NCBI GenBank assembly: GCA_001599915.1
Contig: BCIG01000010.1
Coordinates: 310,001 to 374,000, forward strand
From: Symbiotaphrina buchneri
Taxonomy: Eukaryota > Ascomycota > Symbiotaphrinales > Symbiotaphrinaceae
Direction: 5' to 3'
DNA length: 64,000 nt
Of this stretch, positions 22,731-33,294 are shown in pieces (the first letter of the stretch is position 1; each line of letters begins with the position of its first letter). The notes under the pieces were generated by a model, which searched no databases, had not been told where the DNA came from, and saw only the letters and a list, made by a program, of their open reading frames with translations. The position numbers and the translations under genes are program-made.

Positions 22731-24933
22731 ATGGCAGGAGCACAAGTTGTTTACTCACGCACAAATGGCGCAGACGGACCTACGGGAGAATTGTTCAGAG
22801 GGAAGAAGTTCTGGGTTGCCCAACGGGTGCCTATGCGCACGCACTATATACAACAGATTAAGGTCAGTTGAAGCGCATCGACTTTATGTTCTTGACAGAG
22901 CTACATGCTCATCTCTTGAAGGACAATGGCGGGGAGGTAGTACCTCTAGAAAAGCAAGCCGATATCTTGATCGCAGACCATGCCAAAAAAGGGGCACCAC
23001 CGGGCAGGTCCGTCACGTCGCTTACAGCACCTCGAGCTTAAGTACCTTCGTGGAGTGGTAAACTGACGTGCAGGTATTAGCTACTCATACGAATGGGTGG
23101 AGAAGTCAATTAGAAATGGACAACTGGAGGATCTGGAGAGATATCGAGCCGGTCCACAAACGGCGACTGTACGGGAAGTGGGCTCTACTTCCAGACCAGC
23201 CAGAGCGGGAAGGGTGCCGTTCTCAGCAGAAGACGATAAATATCTCATGGATTGGGTCCTGAGCAGCGAGGCGAAAGGCGGGAAGATCCTCGGCAATGAA
23301 ATCTATAAGCAATTGGAAGCAAAGGTAGGATCCTGGCTGCACAGAATTCAAAAGTCGTCATGCTGATGGACGGGTAGAATCCACGCCACACTTTCCAGTC
23401 ATGGCGAGATAGATGGGTGAAATACCTTTCGAATAGGCCACGTCCGGCCATTGTACCACATAACGCACCAGCAACGCCGCCATCAGACTCCCGAGATGCG
23501 GTGGATGAAGAAGCTGCTGCTTCCCCGGCTGAGGCGGCCGTGGAAAGGAAACATCGTGGTAGAGGGAACGTTAAAGAAGAAAGGTCACCGGTTCAAAAGC
23601 CGCAAAAGTTTACCCTTGAGGAAGCTGAGGAACTGCTGGATAATGCGGGATATATTCTCAGCCTGACTGCTGCCCAATACCTCGATGGATGGGTACAGAT
23701 GGCAAACAGCGTAGGTCTCGATCCGTTATTAGTACTTCTTGTTATCGGTCATACAATGTTGATGTGACGCTGACGTTGGATTAGCGAGGAAGGCATACAG
23801 CAGAGCAGCTCAGAAAATTCTTTGAGACCAAAATACGCCCTGTTTATGAGAGTGAGCAAGCTGGGAGCTCGAAGAAGGAGGCTGCGACAGTGGAAACGGA
23901 GGCCGAGGCGGAAACAGAAGCGAGAAATCCCGGTGCTATATCTGGTGTACCTTCGGATAGGGGTAGTCCTTTATTCGTTCCGACATCCCCTCACTTGCGG
24001 ACAGCATCAGAGACCGCAAGAGAAGCACACGATCCCGGCCCTGAGTTGCCTAATGTCCAGAAAGCTTCTGGCTTGGAGACGCCTCGGAGACAATCATCGC
24101 CCGAAGATGACCCTCAGTCTCAGCACAGCTCCAGGTCGAAAAGGAGAAGGTTATCACCCGAGGATGACGTGGAAGACCAAGTGGAAAAACAGGTCCAGAG
24201 TGAGGCCAAGAGGCAACGATTCGAACCGTCCACTATGCATGAGATCCGTTCAACCCCTGAACACGTTGTTCTGTCCGACACCAGCGACAGTTCAGAAGAA
24301 GAAGATGTTGATTCGCCAAATCCACTTTCACAATCACTTACGGAGCCTACTCATAATGCTCAAGATACGCAGGGACTTCTTGAAAGTGGAACGATGCCAC
24401 TGGACCTGGCTGTCCCGCCCCCTGAAGGGGGCTGGGAGGCTCTTGATGAACCAGAACCCAATGTTCCTAGGACCCAACAGTCTCGAGCGCACTCGGAGAC
24501 GCAGGCATTGCTTGACGCAGAAACTCAAGCCCCGGATCTTAATTTACCTCCTCCAGAGGGAGGATGGGATGCAGTACTGCCCTCGTCACCTCCGGTTGCG
24601 GAACAATCACAGCAGACAAATGAGACACCCGCCGAAGATGAGGACGACCTTGATGCCTGGGTGGAGGCACGAAAGCGGGCAGGCTATGATGAAGACGATG
24701 TGCTTGCTAGCCTCAAATGCACTACGATGCAACCGCGCCTTGCAACCTCTGTGTTGGAGTGTTTCCGGAACTCTAGAGGCATCCCGAGCAATATCCATGG
24801 AATCTGGACCGAGCAAGATGATGCAGATCTTTTCAGCTCCGATGGGGCTATAATTCGGCGCTTGCAGGACAAACACGGGGCAGAGGCGTTTGCGGCGCGG
24901 TGGGATTTTGTCCGAAACTACCATAGTTCTTGA
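22731..24933 (+). CDS. rap1: Telomere protein Rap1 (BRCT, Myb, RCT domains)
   Basis: Five exons (22731-22862, 22901-23007, 23081-23324, 23378-23710, 23785-24933) give 654 residues. In the N-terminus a BRCT-like domain (about 18-98: ELFRGKKFWVAQRVP, GGEVVPLEKQADILIADH, YSYEWVEKSI) precedes a Rap1 Myb domain (about 124-181: VPFSAEDDKYLMDWV, HTFQSWRDRWVKYL). A second helical region follows (FTLEEAEELLDNAGY, HTAEQLRKFFETKI), then a long acidic disordered part, then the C-terminal RCT domain (about 570-650: DDVLASLKCTTMQPRLA, GIWTEQDDADLFS). Rap1 joins shelterin at telomeres; in most fungi and animals it binds through a partner rather than DNA directly. The first intron is only 38 nt, chosen because it alone keeps the BRCT frame. 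Two copies of PPPEGGW lie near residues 482 and 527. Confidence 0.9.
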
Positions 24934-25380
24934 ATTTCAAGCATGGGTATGAACGGTGTTTGGTCGAAATTGGCGTTGGCTATTTGCATTCACACCACCA
25001 TCAGAGAAGGGTGATGTCTATCATAAAGATCCCAGCAGCCCCTGTGTGCATGCTGCGTGGCTTCTCCAACCGACTTGCATTACCGAGTCATAATATAATC
25101 AGTGCACATTATTCACATCGTTGGAGGAAGTACACCTGTCACAAATATCCCTGTTCATCCGCCTCCAAGGCTGAGTGAACAGGGACTGGCGGTCATTGCT
25201 CTCGCCTAACATAAGCTTATTTTGGTTTACTTGACCGCCCGAGGAGCTTACCCCAAGGGAGATAGCTCGCTAGGGAACTGTACCTGTAAGACATGATAGA
25301 CGCAACAATGCAGCAATACCAGTTCCACCTGGATCGAGATGTTAACAGCGCACCTGATGGCCAACAATAATAACAATCAG

Positions 25381-25417
25381 TTACCTTACCTTACCTTACC
25401 TTACCTTACCTTACCTC
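25381..25417. repeat. TTACC pentanucleotide microsatellite
   Basis: About seven tandem copies of TTACC upstream of the 25894 gene. Shorter runs of the same pentamer occur near 12810 and 61380. Confidence 0.9.
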
Positions 25418-25513
25418 CATTTGAGTCATGCAGCTCAACCTGGAGCTACGTGAGCCAGTGGGATGTGGCGCCGAAAGGCTCGGACTTGGCGCAAGGCTGA
25501 CAATCCCCCTCGA

Positions 25514-25565
25514 ATGAGGAGCGAGGACGAGTATGGATGAGGAGCGAGGACGAGTATGGATGAGG
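25514..25565. repeat. 23-bp tandem repeat, two copies and a partial third
   Basis: The unit starts ATGAGGAGCGAGGACG; copies begin at 25514 and 25537, with a six-base start of a third at 25560. Confidence 0.9.
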
Positions 25566-25893
25566 CTACATTGCGCATGCAGGCTTGACCCGTCCCCCCC
25601 TTTAAACAGCAGCCCGCGTGTACGGAGTAGCAGTGTGGTACTTACCATCAGACAAAGGAGCAAGGTACCTCTTCCCTGTGCAGAGTCACCCATTTCCTTA
25701 CACAGCCTTCGAACCCCGAAGCTTGTTTTTTCCTCCTTCCTCCCATCATGCCCTCCTACCAGCTAGCCGACTGTCCGATCGACACGGCATTCAGCACCTT
25801 GCAACCCGCACCCTAGCTTTCATCGTTGCTGCATTTCTCATTCGTCGTCGTTGTCTTGTCGTCATCATCCAGCTGTAGCGGCTGCTGCGGTCT

Positions 25894-27320
25894 ATGGCGA
25901 TGACCACTGGAGCCTCCAGTGTCAGTGTGTCTGTGGCCGAAGTCAAGGCAGCATTCGCTTTTGTGAATGGAGCGGTCAACAGCATATCGCTATTGGATCC
26001 GACCAAGGTGCGACCATATGCCGAGGAGCTACAAGAGGCTTTGACCGCTGCTGGCAACGTCGTTCAGCAACGGCATATCGAAGAAGAAAGGCATTGGGAC
26101 CCCGGTATCCCGAAGATGATGGTCTGTCACACTTCATCCTTGGCCATTTAACCGCAGTATTAATTCAGGAAATAGTCGCTGCTAGTGCTCGTCTGACGAC
26201 CATATCGGCTCAAATTCGGGAATTGCTTCCTCAATTGCTTGCTCAATTATGGAACAACAACTCCTCCGTGGATCTTGCTGCTGTACAAGGTTGGATTCGG
26301 CTGCAGACTACCAATGCGTTGGATGTGCTGGGGGGTTTGGAAGGATCTACATCACCCACAGCGGCGGCAACTACGCCTGCAATAGAGCTTGGGTCGTCTA
26401 CAAGACCTTGTGTGCCCAGTGAACGGTCTACGTCGGAGGGCAATTCCACTATAGCAGGAAGGTCTGCCAGAGGTAGTGAGTGCAGTAGTACTACAAGTTC
26501 CACCACCGCCGTTTCATCCACGGACGAAGTCAGGAACTCTGGCCAGCGCAACAATCGGTTTGCCACCGTGTTACGGTTAGGGAGGCGGGAGTCTAGGTCA
26601 TCGATGCTCGCCGGTGCAGATCGGGCTGAGGGATCTCGGCTTTTTGGGGCGCTTCCTAACATGAACTTCGGCACCTTTTTTGTTCCTTTCGCCCACGCTT
26701 CTGCGGATCAGAGCCTTCCTATACCTATCGATACTCAGCCGGGCCTGATTCCTGTCGGAGAGCCTGAAATCGTACGGGATGCGTCAATGCGTCTCCAAGG
26801 CGAACACGGAGGCTTCTGCGAAGGCGCCTGGAGATTGCAACAAGGAGACAACAAGGCTTTGTCAGCTAGGGAGCGCGCCAACGGTTTCTACAGCACGGCG
26901 TGGTACTGGAAGTGCACCGCGAAGAAGTGCTACTTCGAGGGCGCCGTGTACGGCACGGAGAGGCAGATGATCTTCAATCCCGACGTACGCACTATAGGCG
27001 CAATTAAATACCGATGGCTGTTCCTAGCCAAGTCACACGTTCACAAAACGACGAAGGCGAATGCAATTTCGCCCGAATACAAATGCCGCTTCTGCTACCA
27101 CCTCGGCGGCGACGGGATCGTCTACGAGAATTCTGCCGCTTTGATGGCTCACATTGAAGAGGCGCATCAGTCTTGGTTACCAGACAACAAGACGCTCTGG
27201 CAGATGAGGTGTATCGCCGATCGCGTGGCGGGGCCGGATGAGGATTTTGATATCAACATCGACACCAGCTATAGTAGACGGACTACGCTTGTGGAGGCGA
27301 AGACATGGTTTCAAGGGTGA
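25894..27320 (+). CDS. Unknown fungal protein with C-terminal zinc-finger-like motif
   Basis: Two exons, 25894-26121 and 26169-27320, joined by a 47-nt GT-AG intron, give 459 residues. I do not recognise the protein. The N-terminal third is helical (VSVAEVKAAFAFVNGA, EELQEALTAAGN, ARLTTISAQIRELLPQLL) and resembles the N-terminal helical part of many fungal GTPase-regulator-like or ankyrin proteins. A serine/threonine-rich middle follows. The last 150 residues are well conserved in character: GFYSTAWYWKCTAKKCYFEG, then CRFC and later HIEEAH, a possible C2H2-like metal site of unusual spacing. The start ATG (MAMTTGASS) is the first in the open frame. No partner gene suggests a role. Confidence 0.75.
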
Positions 27321-27714
27321 TGGGTTTCTTTCTTTTCCGGCGCAATGTTGTTGCAATTTTCCGTTTTATACCATGCTTCGTGAAATTTTAGTGGATAGCT
27401 GGGGTTCAAGCGGGCATTTAATGACTGTATGATATCATCCGCGTAGGAGGAACAGTCTCAATAAAATCTCTATACTACCGTCGTTGTTTCTACTGGTTCT
27501 TCTCTTTAAGGGTAGATGTGCTCTTGCGTTCGCGTCATGTTACCATGCAGGAATCGCCACTATATCAAGATGTTTGGTAAATGGAGATTTGACGGCTATA
27601 TGCTAGAAATGCTGCTTCCCGATATTATGTTCTTTCTCAATCCTTCCCTTCCCTATTACAACCCGCTAAAGATGCCCATTTCCGAAGATGTCACCAACAC
27701 AAGCTTGTCCTATT
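27321..27714. other. Convergent 3' intergenic region
   Basis: About 390 bp between the end of the plus-strand zinc-finger-like gene and the minus-strand calpain gene. No gene is visible. Confidence 0.5.
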
Positions 27715-27844
27715 TCACACAGTGACATTCTCTCCGGCCCCCTTCTCCTCCGCAAACCGCTCCGCAGCCGGCGCGCCCTTTACCTCCGTCTTACCCTTCT
27801 CCGCAACTCCAACATCGTCATTCTTGGAGGCATCCAGCGCCGGA

Positions 27845-30675
27845 TCATCCACGTCCAGACCGCTCTCCTTCTCGGGCTTGGGGCGGACAACCTCGATCTC
27901 GGCCTTGGCGTCTTTGGTGTACACGCGCAGGCCGACCACGCACGGCGTTCCACGGGTCCTTTTCGAACTCGTCCAGCTCTTCTTCCGGTGCTGCGGCGCC
28001 GTCCGCTGCGGCGGGTCCGTCTTTGTCGTCTTCGTCCGATTCGAGGTCGTCGTAGTCGGAGTCGTGGAATTCGCTGGAGGAGTCGTCGTCACCTTCGGTG
28101 TCCTGAGAATCTGGTGCGTCGGATGGTCTTGGAGCCTCTCTTTCAGGTTCGGCGCTGGCTTTGTCCTCGGTCTTATTTCCCTTCTGTTCGCCATCGGGCT
28201 TTTCGGTTTTCTTCGGCGTCTCCCTCTTGAAAGCTTCAAGATCTGTCTCGGGCTCGGGGTCAGGGGATTTCTCTTGCTTCTTCTCTTCTCCGCTTGGAGC
28301 AGCCGCCGCGGTCTCGTCCTTTGGCGGGTCAGCTTTAGTTTTCTCTGCATCAGCCGCTGCCCTTTCTTTCTCCTCCTTTCTCTTCTGCTTCTCTGCCCGC
28401 TTCTTCTCCCTGCGCCTCTCCCTTCTCCTCTGCTTCCTCGTGCGCTCCCATGCCTTCTTCAACTGCGCCTTCTTTTCCTCCCTCCGCTTCTTCTTTTCCC
28501 TCTCTTCTCGCGCTTTGATTTCTTCCTCGCTCTCCTTGACGAGAACCCTAGCGTGAGCCAAGTCATAACTGATCCCAATCTGGAGTAACTTGTCCCGCTT
28601 GTCCTTGGCTGTCTTGCGGAGGACATCATAAGCGGTCAGAGCCTCCGGATCCCTCATGGCTGTGACCTTGATGAGCACGGAGTATACTCCCGGCTCTAAT
28701 TCAATCTCCGCCGCCACCGAACGCTCCATGAAGTAGTTTCCGTGGCTTCGGACAATGTAATCACTGCTTCCCTCTTTGCTCAGGCGGAACTGCAACTGGA
28801 ATGAGTACTGGCCCTCGAGGCCCCTGAAGTACCGTGAATCGAGCTGCTTCTCGTTAGTATGATGATCCACCCCACTTTAGGGTCATTACCTGTGACAGAG
28901 CCAGGACAACCGGGCCAGCCTGCTCAATGGTGACTCTAAACTTCGTGTCATGGTAGTCCACACTCCAAGGAACATGTAGCATCGTCCATTGCTGGGTGAT
29001 AGACCAGTCATTGCCGAAGAGCCGTGTCCGGTCAAAGTGCTGGAACTTCCTCAAAAGGTCCTTATAGGACATCCAGAATATCTATTGGAGCACGGGTCAG
29101 TCAATTCGTGCAGAGGCAAGCTGCTTAGTTGACGGTGCATACGTACACCATCATCACCGAACTTGTGCTCCAACAACTGCATCCACTCAGGGGTCCACTC
29201 TTTGGAGCCATCACTCCACGCCCCTTTCCATTCAGCTTCACCCCATGGGTTTCTGTGACAAAGTAAGCCCGAGACCACAGTGAGATGTTCTGGCCTACCT
29301 TAACAGCAGCAGCCGCTCTCCTTTGACTTCGACAGCCTTCATAATAGAATATGCGTGGCCCTCAATGATTCCCTTCCTCTCTCCTCTACCGCCGAAGAAC
29401 CCAGTAGCACACCCAAACAGGAACGTTTCATTTACGTGCATCAGTTCATCCTTCCAGAACTTTTCTCTGTCCAGAATATCCGTGGTAAATAACTCCGTCG
29501 TTACGCCACCGGTAAGGTCCTCGATCGCTTCACTACATGGAACAGTCAGTACAAACTGCAGATCTGAGCGTCGCAATACTTACCCTACAAAACCGCCTTC
29601 TATTGACAGATAGTCACCATGAGCTTTGGCATAGGCCTTTTCCAGCAGTGGAAGCCAAGTTTCATTTTGATCGCAGCATTGCGCGAAATAGAGAGCGCCG
29701 GAGCCGCTCAGAAACGCCTTCCGAAACTCTTCTTCTGCGTCAAGGCGTCTATTTTCGTCCCAGTCATATCGCTCCCAGAAGTTCTCGTCGTAATCACGTT
29801 TCGTAAGGTAGAGCTTATCGTCAATGATGGTTGATACCCATCCACCGTCTAAGAAGATCAGCCCTTCTGTGCGTGACTGTTAAGGTCAGTGTACGTACCT
29901 CTGTGGAATACAAAGCCGTAAACTCCCGCAGCTGTATCCTCGTTGTCAGTGGTCATAGCGGAACAACATCTGGGTCGTACCTACCTTGATCAGCGGCTAC
30001 ACATATTTTGGGAATGAGTCCCGTCTTGTTAGAGAGCGTGCACAGAGCCGCCAGAAACCAGCAGTTGCCATCTCTGCCTTGCCTGACATCGCCGGCAGAT
30101 ACACCGTCGACGAAGAATTTCGGCTCGTCGAAGATGTCCTAATCATACCATAAGTGATGTATAACCGATTGTAGTAAAGCATTCATACCGCTACCCGTTT
30201 GACCGTTCCTGGATTGAAATCGCCATCATTGATCAGACCGTTCAGACAATACCGACGGCCTAGACGAAGATCAAATTCGAGATCGAAAGTAGCATCCTGT
30301 CAACCAATGTTCAGCGGCAGCAAGCACGAATAGGGGTAATGACAAGCTCACGCGATATCGCTGGTTCACCCGCATGCATTCTCGAGCTATCTTGTCAACT
30401 TTAGATCTGCATATAGCAGCTGCCTGTTCGAAGCTGCCCTCGACGCTCTGCCCAGGTATCGACCCGTTGTGTACATTGGCGGCGGCACGCTGGGCGTATC
30501 GATCATCAGGAAGTACGGTGGAAGGCTTCCCTGGGAATTTGGAATTGAACTTCTTCCAGAACTCATCGATCGCCTCTTGAGGTGTAGTTTTCAGAGGTTT
30601 TGGAGGCGCGGGTTTGGGGTCTGCGCCAGATGCATCGCCCAGCCCGTCCACGACATCCTGGTCAGGTTGGCTCAT
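27845..30675 (-). CDS. Calpain-like cysteine protease, probable C-terminal frameshift
   Basis: Nine exons: 30675-30352, 30296-30189, 30138-29985, 29931-29899, 29848-29584, 29532-29299, 29252-29147, 29081-28887 and 28846-27845, giving 806 residues as read. A short N-terminal region precedes a calpain catalytic domain (about 115-420) with all active-site residues: Q164 and C170 in [14 protein letters not shown]354 in EGHAYSI and N374 in [10 protein letters not shown] beta-rich calpain domain III-like part follows ([22 protein letters not shown]-like EL), then a long lysine/glutamate coiled-coil and an acidic tail. Near 27946 the reading frame leaves the family-like tail: codons for [20 protein letters not shown] continue in another frame to a stop at 27715, which fits a loss of two bases (GTGTGC to GTGC). 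It could be a real allele, a lost tail or a sequence error. Calpains are calcium-linked regulatory proteases. It is not obviously PalB/Rim13. Confidence 0.88.
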
Positions 30676-31485
30676 GAAGACTTCCGGGGTAGTAAATGTC
30701 TGGGGTATGAATGTCGTATCGAGCGCTTGAATGGGTATCAATCACGAGGAATATCACAGCAATTCAGCAAGAAAAGAAAGCAGTGTTCAGAGGATTAAGA
30801 CATGGGGGAAGACGACATCAGATATTTTCTAATCAAGCCAGCTCCGCTGCTTATGAGCCCCATGCTGCACGAGGCTGAAGCGGCTGGACATGCATCGGTA
30901 TGGTTAGCTCTCGCCCCCAATATTAGCTCCAGCAAATGCCCCTATGAGCACGTAGCATATGCCGCTCGAATGAGAGCTGCCAAGGTCAGGGTGTGACATT
31001 GCTCCGCGGTGCGCGCCGCACAAGGATGGCACAGCGGCCTATCGTCCACCGGCGGACCACCACTACTTCGTATCTCGGGCGATGCTTGCGCTTAAGGTAC
31101 GATCGCCATGATTATTCATGTATCGTGTTATCGTCTGCCCCTATTTGATGACCGCAGCTGTTGGTGCTTTCTTTAGTCTCTGGCTAGGCCCACGAGCCGA
31201 CCCTTTCAACGGAAATGTCAACCGATCCGTGGCAGCGCTAGAAAGCTTATCACCCCGGTGGGATTATTCCCGCATTATATACCTGGAAGAGAAAAGCATG
31301 TCGACGTGGGAAAACCACAGCAACCATCTCTGTACGCATCATGTCTTCCAATGTCTATGATTGGTTGCATCTGGAGCTCTGTGGGTTCTGTCGTGTCCAA
31401 AATAACCACCCAAACTATCGCAGCATGACCTTTAAATTCAAAAGCAAAAGAAGCAAAAAAAAGGCAAAAAAAAGGCAAAAAAAGA
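30676..31485. other. Intergenic region upstream of the calpain gene
   Basis: This holds the calpain promoter. Only short, unsupported frames are present. The right end (31441-31485) is A-rich and, read on the minus strand, supplies the poly-T terminator of the tRNA gene. Confidence 0.5.
31478..31485 (-). terminator. Pol III poly-T terminator of the tRNA-Pro gene
   Basis: On the minus strand the tRNA end is followed by CTCTTTTTTT and two more T runs within 30 nt, a strong RNA polymerase III stop. Confidence 0.75.
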
Positions 31486-31626
31486 GGGCTGAACTGGGGT
31501 TCGAACCCAGGACCTCTTACAGTTGAGATATATGATGTCCCAAAGCAAGAATCTGAATTAATTTAGTGCGACGTTCATTAACTGAACAGAACTTGGGTAC
31601 TGACTCTACCACTGAACTATCCAGCC
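31486..31626 (-). tRNA. tRNA-Pro(UGG) gene with normal intron plus a 52-nt D-arm insertion
   Basis: Read on the minus strand, GGCTGGA at the 5' end pairs with TTCAGCC at the 3' end, followed by discriminator C. The T arm CTGGG-TTCGAAC-CCCAG is perfect and carries a good B box. The anticodon stem CTTGC pairs with GTAAG, with the loop TT-TGG-G reading proline anticodon UGG. A 17-nt intron (31524-31540 approximately) lies after position 37, where yeast tRNA-Pro(UGG) also has one. But 52 extra nt sit between the D loop (AGTGGTA) and the anticodon stem. Removing both leaves exactly 72 nt, a regular tRNA. The A box is intact and a run of seven T follows the gene at once, as Pol III needs. It may be a pseudogene or may have a second, non-canonical intron. 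Confidence 0.75.
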
Positions 31627-31861
31627 AATGTTAAATTTTGCCCTTATTAAATAATATAAGGGTTTGCCCAGCCAGTCCAAAATTCACTGAATTACTGGTG
31701 GGGCACAACGTAGTGAATGAGACTTCGCAAGAAACTATCACCTATCCACTACCCTTTCAGGTGCGGAATATTGAATAATAGCAAAAGAATAAGGGAAGAA
31801 GTGCGGGAATTTCTCTCGCGTTTCACCGGCCTGGAGCGTGAAGCTCCTCACATCTTCCAAG

Positions 31862-33070
31862 ATGCAGGGTTTCAGTAAGTGCTCTCCTCCTCCCACCGTT
31901 GTATGCTATGATGCTAATTATTGACAGATATGGGACGGTAACTGCTTTCGAACACCATCTTTATGGGTGTATATACTAACACAATGCAGTTATGTCCCGC
32001 CGGAATACGAGGGTACCGTGTCCGCCAACAAACTCCAAGGGAAGCATGCCCTAGGAGCCCGGGCGCGCAAGGTCAACCAGGGCATCCTGACAGTGCGCTT
32101 CGAGATGCCCTTCGCAATATGGTGCACGACATGCAAGCCGGATGCCATCATCGGTCAGGGCGTACGGTTCAACGCCGAGAAGAAAAAGGTCGGGAACTAT
32201 TACTCGACGCCCATCTATAGCTTCCGCATGAAGCATACCCCCTGTGGAGGCTGGATCGAGATACGCACGGATCCGAAGAACACGGCATATGTGGTCACCG
32301 AGGGGGCGAAGAAGCGAGATACCGGCGAGGATAAGGTCGTCGAAGGGGAGATTCCCATCAGGACCGAGGAGGAGCGGGAGAGGTTACGGAACGATGCGTT
32401 TGCGGCGCTGGAGGTGAAAGTGGGCGATAAGAAGTTGGCGGAGGAGCACAGAGATCGGATCGAGGAGTTGAAGAAGGATAGAGCGCGGACATGGGAGGAT
32501 CCGTACGAAGCAAACAAGAGGATTAGGAAGACTTTCAGGGCGGAGAGGAAGGTGCGACAGAAGAACGAGGAACTCAAGGAGGGCATCAAGGAGCGGCTAG
32601 GCCTGGGAATCGAGCTGCTTGATGAGGTAGATGAAGACAAGCAGAGAGCTGCATTGGTGGATTTCGAGCGCGTGGATCCGCAGGCTCTGATCACAAAAGC
32701 TGCTGCCAGACCATTGTTTGGTGCGGAAGAAGGCCGCCATACGAACGGCGTCGGGCCGAACAGCAACACAAAGATCTCAAAGGCATCAAAGAAACTGAAA
32801 GCTGAGAAAGAGTCAGAACGGCGGAGGCAGTTGCTCCAAACGGAACTGAAAGGCAACACCCGGGCAGCTGTTGATCCCTTCCTGACTTCGACTAAAGACT
32901 GGGGACCGTCCCAATCTCCTCTACATACGATAAATGGGCTGAAGCGCAAGAAGTCAAAGGCTGATGTGGTTGATGCACCGGGCCCTGTGGATGATGCTAC
33001 GGTTGTTGAGACGGATGGGAACGCCACGGAGGCGCCGAATTTGGGCCTTGTGAACTACGATTCGGATTGA
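31862..33070 (+). CDS. CWC16/CCDC130 (Yju2-family) spliceosome-associated protein
   Basis: Three exons: 31862-31874, a 10-nt microexon 31928-31937, and 31990-33070, giving 367 residues. The tiny exon is certain because it restores the invariant start MQGFNMGRYVPPEYEG. The CWC16 domain follows: KLQGKHALGARARK, VRFEMPFAIWCTTC (two zinc-type cysteines), GQGVRFNAEKKKVGNYYSTPI, FRMKHTPCGGWIEIRTDP, YVVTEGA. The C-terminal half is charged and helical and ends LVNYDSD. The MQGFNMGRY start and lack of a Yju2-type tail point to the CCDC130 (Saf4) branch rather than Yju2 proper. These proteins enter the spliceosome around the first catalytic step. Confidence 0.92.
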
Positions 33071-33294
33071 GTATTGACCGGAAGAGAGTTATTGGCCTAT
33101 ATGATTCATGACACGGCTGTTTGCATAATCGGGCGCACAGGGGACGCTGCATTTCAGGGACAAGAGAACCAGCATAATGGACGGCGTTTTGTAATTACTA
33201 TATACCCAGTCTATCTAGTCTTATACCAGTTCTATTTCCCCATCTATAAATGCTTTTCAGATACCCACGTAAAATCTCACATCATTTAGCCTGA

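Larger units (their letters stand above)
24934..25893. other. Intergenic region with simple and tandem repeats
   Basis: This holds the rap1 3' UTR and the promoter of the next plus-strand gene. It contains a TTACC pentamer array (25381-25417) and a 23-bp tandem repeat (25514-25565). No gene is visible. Confidence 0.6.

Noticed and set aside
28140-28590. Long plus-strand frames of S/F/L-rich sequence opposite the calpain gene
   Set aside because: They are the complement of the K/E-rich coiled coil, a composition shadow.
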